This document shows, piece by piece, positions 52,113-59,650 of a stretch of 64,000 nt of DNA; position 1 is the stretch's first letter, and each line of letters starts with the position of its first letter. The DNA is from Buttiauxella sp049686335 (GTDB lineage: Bacteria > Pseudomonadota > Gammaproteobacteria > Enterobacterales > Enterobacteriaceae), in the NCBI RefSeq assembly GCF_049686335.1, contig NZ_JBAVHX010000026.1:1-64000 (forward strand), written 5' to 3'. The notes beneath the pieces were generated by a model. The model was not told the DNA's origin and made no database searches. It saw only the letters and a program-made list of their open reading frames with translations. A program made the translations under genes and the position numbers.

Positions 52113-53306
52113 ATGAACACACTGAACCAAACAGCACCGCGCGAAATAGAGCCCGCTTACTGGGGCGGCATTTTTGCCATGACCCTGTGCGTCTTTGTTT
52201 TGATCGCATCAGAATTTATGCCCGTCAGTCTGCTAACGCCTGTTGCCCGCGATTTGGGCATTACCGAGGGGCTGGCAGGTCAGGGGATTGCCATTTCCGG
52301 CGCGCTGGCAGTCTTGACTAGCCTGACCATTTCTACTCTTGCCGGAAATATGAATCGGAAATACCTCCTGCTGGGCATGACGGCACTGATGGCAATATCG
52401 GGGATCATTATCGCAATGTCCTCCAGTTATCAGGTTTATATGGCAGGCAGAGCCCTGATTGGCATAGCGATCGGTGGATTCTGGTCATTGTCCGCTGCAA
52501 CGGCTATTCGCCTTGTGCCACAGCATCAGGTCTCCCGTGCGCTGGCTATTTTTAACGGGGGTAATGCTCTGGCGACAGTAGTGGCCGCACCGCTGGGTAG
52601 TTACCTGGGGGCAACCATCGGATGGCGCGGATCCTTCTGGTGCCTGGTCCCCGTCGCGGTAGTGGCCTTTATCTGGCAGTGCTTTAGTCTGCCCGGCATG
52701 GACGGCAATAAAAAACCATCGTCACGCGGATCCGTATTCCGCTTGTTCAGCCGTCCTGTTATCTCCATGGGTATGCTGGCCTGCGGCCTGTTCTTCATGG
52801 GGCAGTTTGCGTTATTTACCTACGTGCGCCCGTTTCTGGAGACGGTAACGCGGGTAAATACCTCCGGCTTATCCCTGATCCTACTCGCCATGGGTGCGGC
52901 GGGTTTTGTTGGTACGCTGATTGTCTCCACATTGCTTGATGCGAGATTTTACCCAACGTTGATGACTATCCCTATGTTGATGGCTGCCATCGCCATAATC
53001 TTAATTCTGACAGGGCAAAGCGTCCTGGTTGTAGCACTCCTGTTAGGGCTCTGGGGCATGCTTGCAACTGCTGCACCAACGGGATGGTGGACATGGATTG
53101 CGCGTACGCTTCCCGAAGATGCGGAAGCGGGGGGCGGGCTGATGGTCGCCGTGATTCAGCTCTCTATTGCACTGGGTTCAACGGCTGGTGGCGTTGTGTT
53201 TGACCACCTTGGCTGGCAGAGTGTTTTTGCAATGAGTGGCGTGTTACTGCTTAGCGCTGCCATCCTGACATTCTTCACGTCACGGATAAAAGCGACCACG
53301 CTTTAG
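52113..53306 (+). CDS. MFS transporter, NepI-like (DHA1 family)
   Basis: A 397-residue major facilitator with 12 predicted helices. Similarity to E. coli NepI, a purine ribonucleoside exporter, is visible in IASEFMPVSLLTPVARDLGI, GRALIGIAIGGFWSLSA and GWWTWIARTLPEDAEAGGG. It could export a nucleoside, sugar or drug. It lies 110 bases after the hydrolase on the same strand, with ATACTCC before the ATG as the weak ribosome site, and probably belongs to the same LysR-controlled unit. Confidence 0.87.
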   Translation: MNTLNQTAPREIEPAYWGGIFAMTLCVFVLIASEFMPVSLLTPVARDLGITEGLAGQGIAISGALAVLTSLTISTLAGNMNRKYLLLGMTALMAISGIIIAMSSSYQVYMAGRALIGIAIGGFWSLSAATAIRLVPQHQVSRALAIFNGGNALATVVAAPLGSYLGATIGWRGSFWCLVPVAVVAFIWQCFSLPGMDGNKKPSSRGSVFRLFSRPVISMGMLACGLFFMGQFALFTYVRPFLETVTRVNTSGLSLILLAMGAAGFVGTLIVSTLLDARFYPTLMTIPMLMAAIAIILILTGQSVLVVALLLGLWGMLATAAPTGWWTWIARTLPEDAEAGGGLMVAVIQLSIALGSTAGGVVFDHLGWQSVFAMSGVLLLSAAILTFFTSRIKATTL

Positions 53307-53757
53307 TCAGGCGCAGCCCCAGGCTCGAGAAGGGTAAGCGTTATGTTTTTGGGTATCCAGTCAGCAGGAATACCGACGTCATCAGTAGAGGTAAAGTCAT
53401 CAGAGTCGATTGACGGGGCATTAAAGTCCCTTATTTATTATTGTTGCAAATAGCATCCACACTGCCCGTATTGCACCTTTACGACAACGTTGTCCAGGTT
53501 TTGATTATCATTGAAATAAAAATCTCACCGAGCCTGGAATGACTAAGCCTCCGTGTTCGATTCTGTAACATATGACCCGGTGTATTTTTCAGCTCTATCT
53601 ACCGCTCCTTGCTCTAAGTGGAATGTGCCTGTCCTACGGTCGGCTTAGTGCCAAAGGCGGACGTTGATGCTTTGTGTCAATCCAGACGGTGAATGCGGTT
53701 CGTTTATGATAAAAGGAGTATCTGTGTAGTGATGCCTGAAACCTGAAGGAGTCGAAA
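53307..53757. other. 450-bp intergenic stretch
   Basis: No ORF or RNA gene recognised. It contains GTGCCAAAGGCGGACGTT at 53648-53665, the first of three related 18-mers in this region (others at 54923 and 58822), and an AAGGAG site just before the next gene. Confidence 0.5.
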
Positions 53758-54153
53758 ATGAGAACTCAGAAGCGATGTATGGGGTATGTGGCCATAGTTG
53801 TTGATGACTATGATCGGGCAATTGAATATTACACGGAGAAGCTGGGCTTTACCCTCGTTGAGGATACACCGCAGCCGGGAAAACGCTGGGTCGTGGTTAC
53901 ACCTAACCCGGAAAGCGACTGTAATATACTTCTGGCTCGAGCCTCAAACGAAAAGCAGGAGGGCTTTATTGGTAATCAGTGTGGCGGCAGGGTATTCCTT
54001 TTCCTTCAGACCGATGACTTCTGGCGGGACTACAATGCTATGAAGGCCGCAGGCGTTCAATTCTGCGAGGAGCCACGTGAGGAAGAGTACGGGACGGTGG
54101 TTGTATTTGAAGATCTCTACGGAAATCGCTGGGACTTATACCAGAACAACTAA
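53758..54153 (+). CDS. VOC-family (glyoxalase/bleomycin resistance-like) protein
   Basis: A 131-residue single-domain VOC protein with two beta-alpha-beta-beta-beta repeats. The first begins YVAIVVDDYDRAIEYYTEKL; the second ends with the metal-type glutamate region VVVFEDLYGNRWDLYQ. Proteins of this kind bind small metabolites or drugs, and function cannot be told from the sequence. AAGGAG lies 7 bases before the ATG. Confidence 0.85.
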   Translation: MRTQKRCMGYVAIVVDDYDRAIEYYTEKLGFTLVEDTPQPGKRWVVVTPNPESDCNILLARASNEKQEGFIGNQCGGRVFLFLQTDDFWRDYNAMKAAGVQFCEEPREEEYGTVVVFEDLYGNRWDLYQNN

Positions 54154-54160
54154 TTTTCAA

Positions 54161-54178
54161 AAGCGCCGTAGGGCGCTT
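54161..54178 (+). terminator. short hairpin after the first VOC gene
   Basis: AAGCGCC (54161-54167) and GGCGCTT (54172-54178) flank a GTAG loop and are followed by CTTTAG, 7 bases after the VOC stop. The stem is short and the T run is interrupted, so termination may be partial. Confidence 0.6.
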
Positions 54179-54220
54179 CTTTAGCTTCAGTTAGGTATTC
54201 TTGATTTAGAGTAAATACGC

Positions 54221-54757
54221 TCATATTGATTGTCTCAGCCATTCACTCTGTGTGAGAGAAAAAAGCAGGCTAGGCGGCGCGTCTTTCACATCATAAATCT
54301 CTTTTATGTATTGCAACCCAGCTTTTTGAAGAACTTTCTGCGAAGCCAGGTGGTCTCCTCTTACTACGGCAGATATTTCATTCAGCTTTAACTCACCAAA
54401 TCCATATCTGACTGAGTTTTTCGAAAACTCTGTCGCCAGACCTTTTCCCCAAGCCTCTGTGGCGAAACGATATCCTAAGTTATTAATTAAGATATCTGCA
54501 TAACTGCTGATGCTCAGACCTCCAAAACCAATGATTCTTTCAGGACTATCCTGCAAAGAGATTGCCCAGTTTCCAAAACTGTGAGTTTCCCAGTGATTGA
54601 TCCAGCGAGTTAAAACATTTCGAGCATGCTGTATGTCAGGATATGCTCCTGCGGGGTTAAAGGTATTCGTAGCCGGGTCGCCATAAATTCTGAAAAGGTC
54701 ATTCAAGTCAGATGTAGTTACGGGGCGAAGATGCAGTCTGGTGAGTTGTAGTTGCAA
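54221..54757 (-). CDS. GNAT-family N-acetyltransferase, RimJ/RimL-like
   Basis: A 178-residue acetyltransferase of the acetyltransf_3 type. The N-terminal LTRLHLRPVTTSDLNDLFRI, the GFGGLSI strand and the acetyl-CoA loop region GYRFATEAWGKGLATEFS (about 95-112) are visible, as is the late LASQKVLQKAGLQY motif. The substrate may be a protein N terminus or a small molecule. It is convergent with the VOC gene. Confidence 0.87.
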   Translation of the reverse strand: MQLQLTRLHLRPVTTSDLNDLFRIYGDPATNTFNPAGAYPDIQHARNVLTRWINHWETHSFGNWAISLQDSPERIIGFGGLSISSYADILINNLGYRFATEAWGKGLATEFSKNSVRYGFGELKLNEISAVVRGDHLASQKVLQKAGLQYIKEIYDVKDAPPSLLFSLTQSEWLRQSI

Positions 54758-54873
54758 AACAATTTCCTAAATAATGAGTTCATTAGGTTAGTTATATAAT
54801 TGTTTTTATAGTTAGGGAAAGCAGGTTCGCAACATTTCATCGTCAATGCCAGCTTATAAATTCGAATGTCGCT

Positions 54874-54940
54874 ATGTCCGTTCATAGCTCATAGCTGCCC
54901 AGGATTTTCTAGAGGCAGCTCCGTGCCAAAAGCGGACATT
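54874..54940. repeat. 67-bp element with ATGTCCG/CGGACAT ends
   Basis: ATGTCCG (54874-54880) and its complement CGGACAT (54933-54939) bracket an intergenic segment that ends GTGCCAAAAGCGGACATT. Diverged copies of the last 18 bases occur at 53648 and 58822. It looks like a dispersed intergenic repeat, without coding capacity. Confidence 0.45.
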
Positions 54941-55050
54941 AACAAGGCGGGATATCTCGCAGGCTCTCATAGACAAATTAAAATCAGGCTAGCGTGTAAA
55001 CTCAAGCGGGATCTCAACCTTCAAGCAGTATCCTCTCCAGGAGAACCCGG

Positions 55051-55437
55051 ATGTTTACTCATATGCGTATTGCCAAACCCGTCACCAATCTTGAAAAATC
55101 TTTTCTGATGTACAGCCAGGGACTGGGTCTGCATAAAATTGCTGAATTCAACGATCATGACGGTTTCAATGGAATAATGTTAGGGCGAGAAGATTTGGGT
55201 TGGCACATAGAATTCACCTTTTGCCATTACCATCCCGTTCAACCGTTGCATACTGAGGAGGATTTACTCGTTCTTTATTACCCGGATGAAAATGAATGGA
55301 TGCATGCCTGCGAAAGAATGACTGATGCTGGTTTCAGAATGACAAAGTCATTCAACCCTTACTGGGATGTGAACGGAAGGACATTTGTTGACCTCGACGG
55401 ATATAGGGTGGTTATCCAGAACAAGGTGTGGGCATAA
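55051..55437 (+). CDS. VOC-family protein, YycE-like
   Basis: A second VOC-fold protein, 128 residues, different from the one at 53758. It starts HMRIAKPVTNLEKSFLMY and ends with FVDLDGYRVVIQN. Aromatic and His residues in WHIEFTFCHYH line the expected cavity. CAGGAG lies 9 bases before the ATG. Function unknown; relatives bind metabolites or act as dioxygenases/isomerases. Confidence 0.85.
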   Translation: MFTHMRIAKPVTNLEKSFLMYSQGLGLHKIAEFNDHDGFNGIMLGREDLGWHIEFTFCHYHPVQPLHTEEDLLVLYYPDENEWMHACERMTDAGFRMTKSFNPYWDVNGRTFVDLDGYRVVIQNKVWA

Positions 55438-55639
55438 GCCCTGGGTTGCTACGGCTGCTGTTATATATACGGTATTGTTGGTGGGATTGATTGCCCGCGC
55501 TGAGGGATGTCCTACACTTCACCAGATTCAAGGGTTTCAAGAAAATCATTAATATTGATTGATGAGTAAGTTTTATCTATTTGTATTAATCAACTAGCAA
55601 AGTGAAACTGAACACCCATTTTCTTCTGGAGAAAACATC

Positions 55640-56443
55640 ATGCAACGCTATTCCGCTACTGTTCATAACGAAGGGGCTGAAATTGCTTATGACGTCGAAG
55701 GCGAGGGGCCGTTACTGTTACTGGTTGTCGGAGGTAATGGTGACAGCCGCCGCTTTACCGCTTTATCTGCACAACTCGCTGACCGCTATACCGTAGTGCG
55801 TTACGACCGGCGCGCTAATTTCCGCAGTACTGGCGATACCCAGGCTGAACTGGACATGGCGCAACAGGGTCGCGATGCCGCTGCTGTTATCCGTGCGCTG
55901 GGCACTGAAAAGGCGTTTGTGTTCGGCAACAGTGCCGGGGCGAGCATTGCTTTGAAACTGACACAGGATCACCCGCAACTGGTCAGGGGCCTGGTCGATC
56001 ATGAACCTCCCATTACTGACTTTCTGCCAGAGCCTGAAGCTGCATCCTGGCGACTGTTTTTTAACCGCGTGTACGACACATATAAAGCAGACGGCGGTGC
56101 CGAGGCGATGAAGTTGTTCAACACGGTATTCGTCGGCCTGGACTTAAACGCCAGTGCTCCGGGTGATCAGGGGAGTGCGTATGACCGTTTCCTTTCACAT
56201 GAATTCAACACTATCAACAGGTTCGTCCCTGACCTGGCAGCACTGCGCAACGGCGGTGTACCGATGGTGACCGCCCGGGGGCGCACTAGTGGTGACGCGT
56301 TTTATGCTCTGACCGCGCGTGAACTGGCACGAAAATTACCCTGCCCATGTATTGAAGTCAGCGGGCATCATCTGGGCTATGCCACCGACCCGGCACTGTT
56401 TGCCGAGGAATTGCATCAAATCCTGGTTTCACTGAGGAAATAA
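55640..56443 (+). CDS. alpha/beta hydrolase
   Basis: A 267-residue cytosolic alpha/beta hydrolase. The nucleophile Ser is in VFGNSAGASIAL (about residue 97), the oxyanion region is LLVVGGNGDSRRF, and a late VSGHHLGYATDP supplies the catalytic His. TGGAGAAA lies before the ATG. It is convergent with a LysR gene, 15 bases apart. Its promoter region carries TATTAATCAACTAG, resembling the ATTAATCAG repeat in the LysR/SnoaL spacer. Confidence 0.86.
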   Translation: MQRYSATVHNEGAEIAYDVEGEGPLLLLVVGGNGDSRRFTALSAQLADRYTVVRYDRRANFRSTGDTQAELDMAQQGRDAAAVIRALGTEKAFVFGNSAGASIALKLTQDHPQLVRGLVDHEPPITDFLPEPEAASWRLFFNRVYDTYKADGGAEAMKLFNTVFVGLDLNASAPGDQGSAYDRFLSHEFNTINRFVPDLAALRNGGVPMVTARGRTSGDAFYALTARELARKLPCPCIEVSGHHLGYATDPALFAEELHQILVSLRK

Positions 56444-56458
56444 CACCCGAGACGTTGT

Positions 56459-57352
56459 TCAACCTGTAAAGAGACCGTGTTTCCGGGTGTGGTTGAGGTA
56501 GGCAATCACGGCGGCACTCGGTTCTTCTTTACGACTGACCATCATCAGGTTAGCTGCCAGCTCTTTCGAATCAAGAACCCGATAAATTACTCCCGGGATC
56601 GCCACCTGTGCTAGTGGAGCTGGAACCAGGGCAATACCCAACCCGGCTCCGGCCATGGCGAGGACGCTGAGTGAACTGGATATCCGATAGGCAATATGCA
56701 AAGAGTCTCCAAGCAATTTCTGGAGTTGCCTGTCCAGTTGAGAATCTGCGTCATTGATTGCGTACATAATCAGAGGCTCATGAGCCAGCATATCTACCGT
56801 CAGGATCTCTTTATCGGCGAATCTGTGCTCGCTGGACATCACCACGGCCCGTCCCCATTCCCCCACTGATTCGTAGACAAGGGTTGAGTCATGATCCGGA
56901 TCGTAATCAGGCATATAACCCACATCCAGCGTACCGTTCTGGATAGCTTCCTGTTGCAGTTGCGGCGCCAGCTCCTGGCAAATCAGCTCGGCATCCGGAT
57001 AGTCATTATGAAAAGAGCGAATATCCTGCATCAGTCTTCCACTGAATACGGCATTACCGGCAAAACCAATTCGCACCCGGCCTGTTTCACCGCGAATGGA
57101 ACGTTCCACAGCAAGACGGGTATGTTCGACTTGTGCCAGCGTGCGCGTCGCTTCGGCCTGCAAAAGCTTACCGGCTTCGGTCAGTTCAACACGTCGGCTG
57201 GTACGAATTAACAATGGCCCACCCAACTCCGCTTCAAGAGCTTTGATCTGCATGCTCAATGCGGGTTGAACAATGTGGAGCCGTTCTGCTGCACGGCCAA
57301 AATGCCTTTCTTCTGCGACAGCTAAAAAATACTTCAGGTGACGTAAATCCAT
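56459..57352 (-). CDS. LysR-family transcriptional regulator
   Basis: A 297-residue LysR-type regulator starting MDLRHLKYFLAVAEERHFGR, with the HTH in GRAAERLHIVQPALSMQIK and an effector domain of the CatR/BenM-like subgroup. I chose the ATG at 57352, with GGAG 7 bases upstream; the ATG at 57364 lies in a likely operator repeat and would be the alternative (301 residues). It is divergent from the SnoaL-like gene. Its target is probably that gene and the neighbouring hydrolase genes. Confidence 0.9.
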   Translation of the reverse strand: MDLRHLKYFLAVAEERHFGRAAERLHIVQPALSMQIKALEAELGGPLLIRTSRRVELTEAGKLLQAEATRTLAQVEHTRLAVERSIRGETGRVRIGFAGNAVFSGRLMQDIRSFHNDYPDAELICQELAPQLQQEAIQNGTLDVGYMPDYDPDHDSTLVYESVGEWGRAVVMSSEHRFADKEILTVDMLAHEPLIMYAINDADSQLDRQLQKLLGDSLHIAYRISSSLSVLAMAGAGLGIALVPAPLAQVAIPGVIYRVLDSKELAANLMMVSRKEEPSAAVIAYLNHTRKHGLFTG

Positions 57353-57362
57353 ATAACGCTCC

Positions 57363-57392
57363 ATTAATCAGTAAAAATGATTAATCAGTAAA
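57363..57392. promoter_or_regulatory. direct repeat in the LysR/SnoaL divergent spacer
   Basis: ATTAATCAGTAAA occurs at 57363-57375 and again at 57380-57392, 17 bases start to start. Position next to the LysR start and sequence rich in ATTAAT suggest the regulator's own binding region. No experimental support can be given. Confidence 0.45.
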
Positions 57393-57462
57393 GTCTATAT
57401 ATTTGAGCTTATCTTACTTTGCGTCCAGACTGAATCCAGTCAACTAAACAGGAACTCAGAAC

Positions 57463-58044
57463 ATGCAAAACCAACTACAAGACCGCCAACAACTTAATGA
57501 CCTGATCAATGGCTGGATGCACCGTGACCTGGGCGAATGGGATCAGCTGCGCGAACTGTTCCACCCTGACGGCACGATTGAAATTACCTGGTTTGAAGGG
57601 CTGGGAAGCGACTTTGTTGATGGTTCAATGCGTATGGGTAGTTCTGATCTGCGCACTAAGCACCTTATTGCTTCTCCTGAGGTGACGTTCAATGCAGCCG
57701 GAAATAAAGCAATCCTGCAAACCAACGCAATCATCATTGCTGAGAACGTCAAACTGAATATTGGTTGTGAGTGCCACAACCGTTTTGTCGACATGGCAGA
57801 AAAACGCGACGGCGTGTGGAAGTTGTTCCATCGTCAGAGTGTTTACGATATGGGTACCTTCACCTTCCCGTTAGGCCCGGTGGAAATTGACCAGGCGATT
57901 GTTGCGAAGTATCCGCGTGAATATGCCTCACTGGCCTATTTACTGGAGCTGAGCGGGTTCCCTCTTGGGCGAGTATTTGCGACTCGCGGCAGCAGTCTGG
58001 AAGCGAAAATGAAGGTAGAAGCTAAACGCTGGTTGGCTGCCTGA
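57463..58044 (+). CDS. SnoaL-like / NTF2-fold protein
   Basis: A 193-residue protein of the SnoaL_4/NTF2-like group: N-terminal LINGWMHRDLGEWDQLRELFHPDGTIEI-type helix-strand, then a curved sheet with the GVWKLFHRQSVYDMGTF core. Relatives include polyketide cyclases, dehydratases and hydroxylase small subunits. AGGAAC lies 12 bases before the ATG. It is divergent from a LysR gene and followed by the remains of an amidohydrolase, so it was probably part of an aromatic- or keto-acid breakdown unit. Confidence 0.82.
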   Translation: MQNQLQDRQQLNDLINGWMHRDLGEWDQLRELFHPDGTIEITWFEGLGSDFVDGSMRMGSSDLRTKHLIASPEVTFNAAGNKAILQTNAIIIAENVKLNIGCECHNRFVDMAEKRDGVWKLFHRQSVYDMGTFTFPLGPVEIDQAIVAKYPREYASLAYLLELSGFPLGRVFATRGSSLEAKMKVEAKRWLAA

Positions 58045-58084
58045 TCCAGACTCTTTCATTCTTACTGAAAAACGGAGGTAAAAG

Positions 58085-58581
58085 ATGGTCCAGAGAATCG
58101 ATGTGCATTCACGCTTTCTGCCAGAATGCTACCGTGCAGCCCTTGCTGCCGCGGGTCATTCGAAGCCATCAGGGATGCCTGCTATTCCTGAATGGAATGT
58201 TAATGAACACCTTGAAATGTTGGACCGCAACCAGATTGGCAGCGCTATCCTCTCTGTCTCTGCACCTGGTGTTCATTTTGGCGACAGCAAGGCTGCCCGC
58301 GACCTGGCGCGTAATGTGAATGAAGAAGGGGCCAAAGTCGCGCAGGACAAACCCGTTGTTTTGGTATGTCTGCCACATTGCCGCTTCCGCGACAGCTTAA
58401 TGCCTTGCTGGAAATAGCCGATCCGAAACATATCTTGTACGGCAGTGATTACCCTTATACACCGGAGGCGCTGGTCACCACGCTTGCTACACAACTTGAC
58501 GATAGTTCCCAGCTGACGGATGTGCTACGCGCCGATTATATGCGCAATAATGCACTTACTCTGTTCCCACGATTTGCGTAA
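58085..58581 (+). pseudogene. amidohydrolase (ACMSD-like) gene with internal deletion and frameshift
   Basis: Two fragments in different frames make one broken gene. 58085-58417 encodes an N-terminal part (RIDVHSRFLPE, with the first metal His, to ARDLARNVNEEGAKVAQDKP), then runs out of frame. 58366-58581 encodes the family C terminus (LPRQLNALLEIADPKHILYGSDYPYTPE to LTLFPRF), including the late catalytic Asp in GSD. Intact amidohydrolase_2 proteins have over 300 residues, so about 200 residues with the central metal ligands are missing. In the intact first motif the family usually has D-x-H-x-H; here the second His is Arg. AGGAG-like GGAGG precedes the ATG. Confidence 0.85.
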
Positions 58582-59138
58582 TGTGGCTTGTCTGGCTTTT
58601 TAGCATCCATCCTTATAAGAAGTCCTGAAAGGATGGTTGCAGCTGTGATATTCAAAAATATCACGAAAATAAAAGTAAAGTGGTACGCCATATCTATCAG
58701 AAAATTTTTAATGCGCCAGGCTTTATTTGATATGTTGTTTGAGTTTATTGTCTGCTCAATAAAATATTAGGTCTGCTCCTCGCTCAGTACAGACTTGACG
58801 ATCACCCACTCTGACCGCTGCGTGTCAGGTGCGGACATTGCTTGCGTGAAATCCCTGCCAGATAACAAACAAATTAACCTTTATATTGCTGTGTGTTTAT
58901 TTTCGCTGAGTAAACAGGTGGTTTTTTTTTGCACAGGCGCAACACTGTTTTGTGTATATCAAATAACAGCACTGCCCTTTATTTATCGATATAAAAAGAA
59001 AATTTTTTATAACCAATTGATTTTAATGAATTAAAATATTGGTGAGATGATTGCGTCAACAATAACACTGGAGCATATATTAATAGCACAGTAACTAAAT
59101 TATAATTCTTTAACATCCGGTTGATATACGAGGTCAGA
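58582..59138. other. 550-bp AT-rich intergenic stretch
   Basis: No credible gene; the short ORFs at 58588 and 58795 have no ribosome sites and no family resemblance. It includes the third copy of the 18-mer (58822-58839, GTGTCAGGTGCGGACATT) and must contain the promoter of the following two-gene unit. Confidence 0.5.
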
Positions 59139-59633
59139 ATGCGGTTCATTGTCATGCTGTTAAGCTTTGCGCTCTCCACACAGGTCTGGGCGGGCGAACT
59201 TTCCATGCCTTCCGGTAAAATCCTTTTAACGCTGTCTGGTAATATCAAAAATACCAATGAAGGTGGAAAAGCCGTTTTTGATCTCGCAAGCCTTGAGAAA
59301 CTCGGTATGGTCAGCTTTCAGTCCACTTCTCCCTGGTATGATGGCCGCACTACCTTTACGGGTATTCCACTGCAAAAGCTCATGGATTATGTCGGAGCGA
59401 AAGGTTCTGTTGTTAAGGTCACTGCGCTTAATGACTACACCACCGAAATCCCCCTCAGTGATTTTAAGAAATACAACGTTATCCTTGCTTTAAAAATCAA
59501 CGGGGAATATATGCGTATCCGTGATAAAGGCCCGTTGTTTGTTGTGTACCCCTATGACAGCTTACCTGAGCTGAATAATCAGATTTATTATTCAAGATCA
59601 GCCTGGCAGGTCAGCAGAATGAATATTGAGTAA
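59139..59633 (+). CDS. periplasmic protein with sulfite-oxidase-type molybdopterin fold
   Basis: A 164-residue protein with a signal peptide (cleavage after about residue 18, STQVWA-G) and a single SUOX/oxidoreductase molybdopterin-type fold: LTLSGNIKNTNEGGKAVFDL, WYDGRTTFTGIPLQKLMDYVGAKG, GEYMRIRDKGPLFVVYPYD. It contains no cysteine, so the Mo-ligating Cys of true sulfite oxidases is missing, and a binding or signalling role is likelier. The ATG at 59139 follows GAGG. It lies 17 bases before a GGDEF-EAL gene, and the two probably form one unit. Confidence 0.83.
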   Translation: MRFIVMLLSFALSTQVWAGELSMPSGKILLTLSGNIKNTNEGGKAVFDLASLEKLGMVSFQSTSPWYDGRTTFTGIPLQKLMDYVGAKGSVVKVTALNDYTTEIPLSDFKKYNVILALKINGEYMRIRDKGPLFVVYPYDSLPELNNQIYYSRSAWQVSRMNIE

Positions 59634-59650
59634 GGGGTCAGAAGACCAAC

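Noticed and set aside
54866..55108. 80-codon plus-strand ORF before the second VOC gene
   Set aside because: Covers the dispersed 18-mer element and overlaps the VOC start in another frame; no initiation signal.
58979..59257. 92-codon minus-strand ORF
   Set aside because: Overlaps the signal-peptide region of the SUOX-fold gene and the AT-rich promoter region; no family match.
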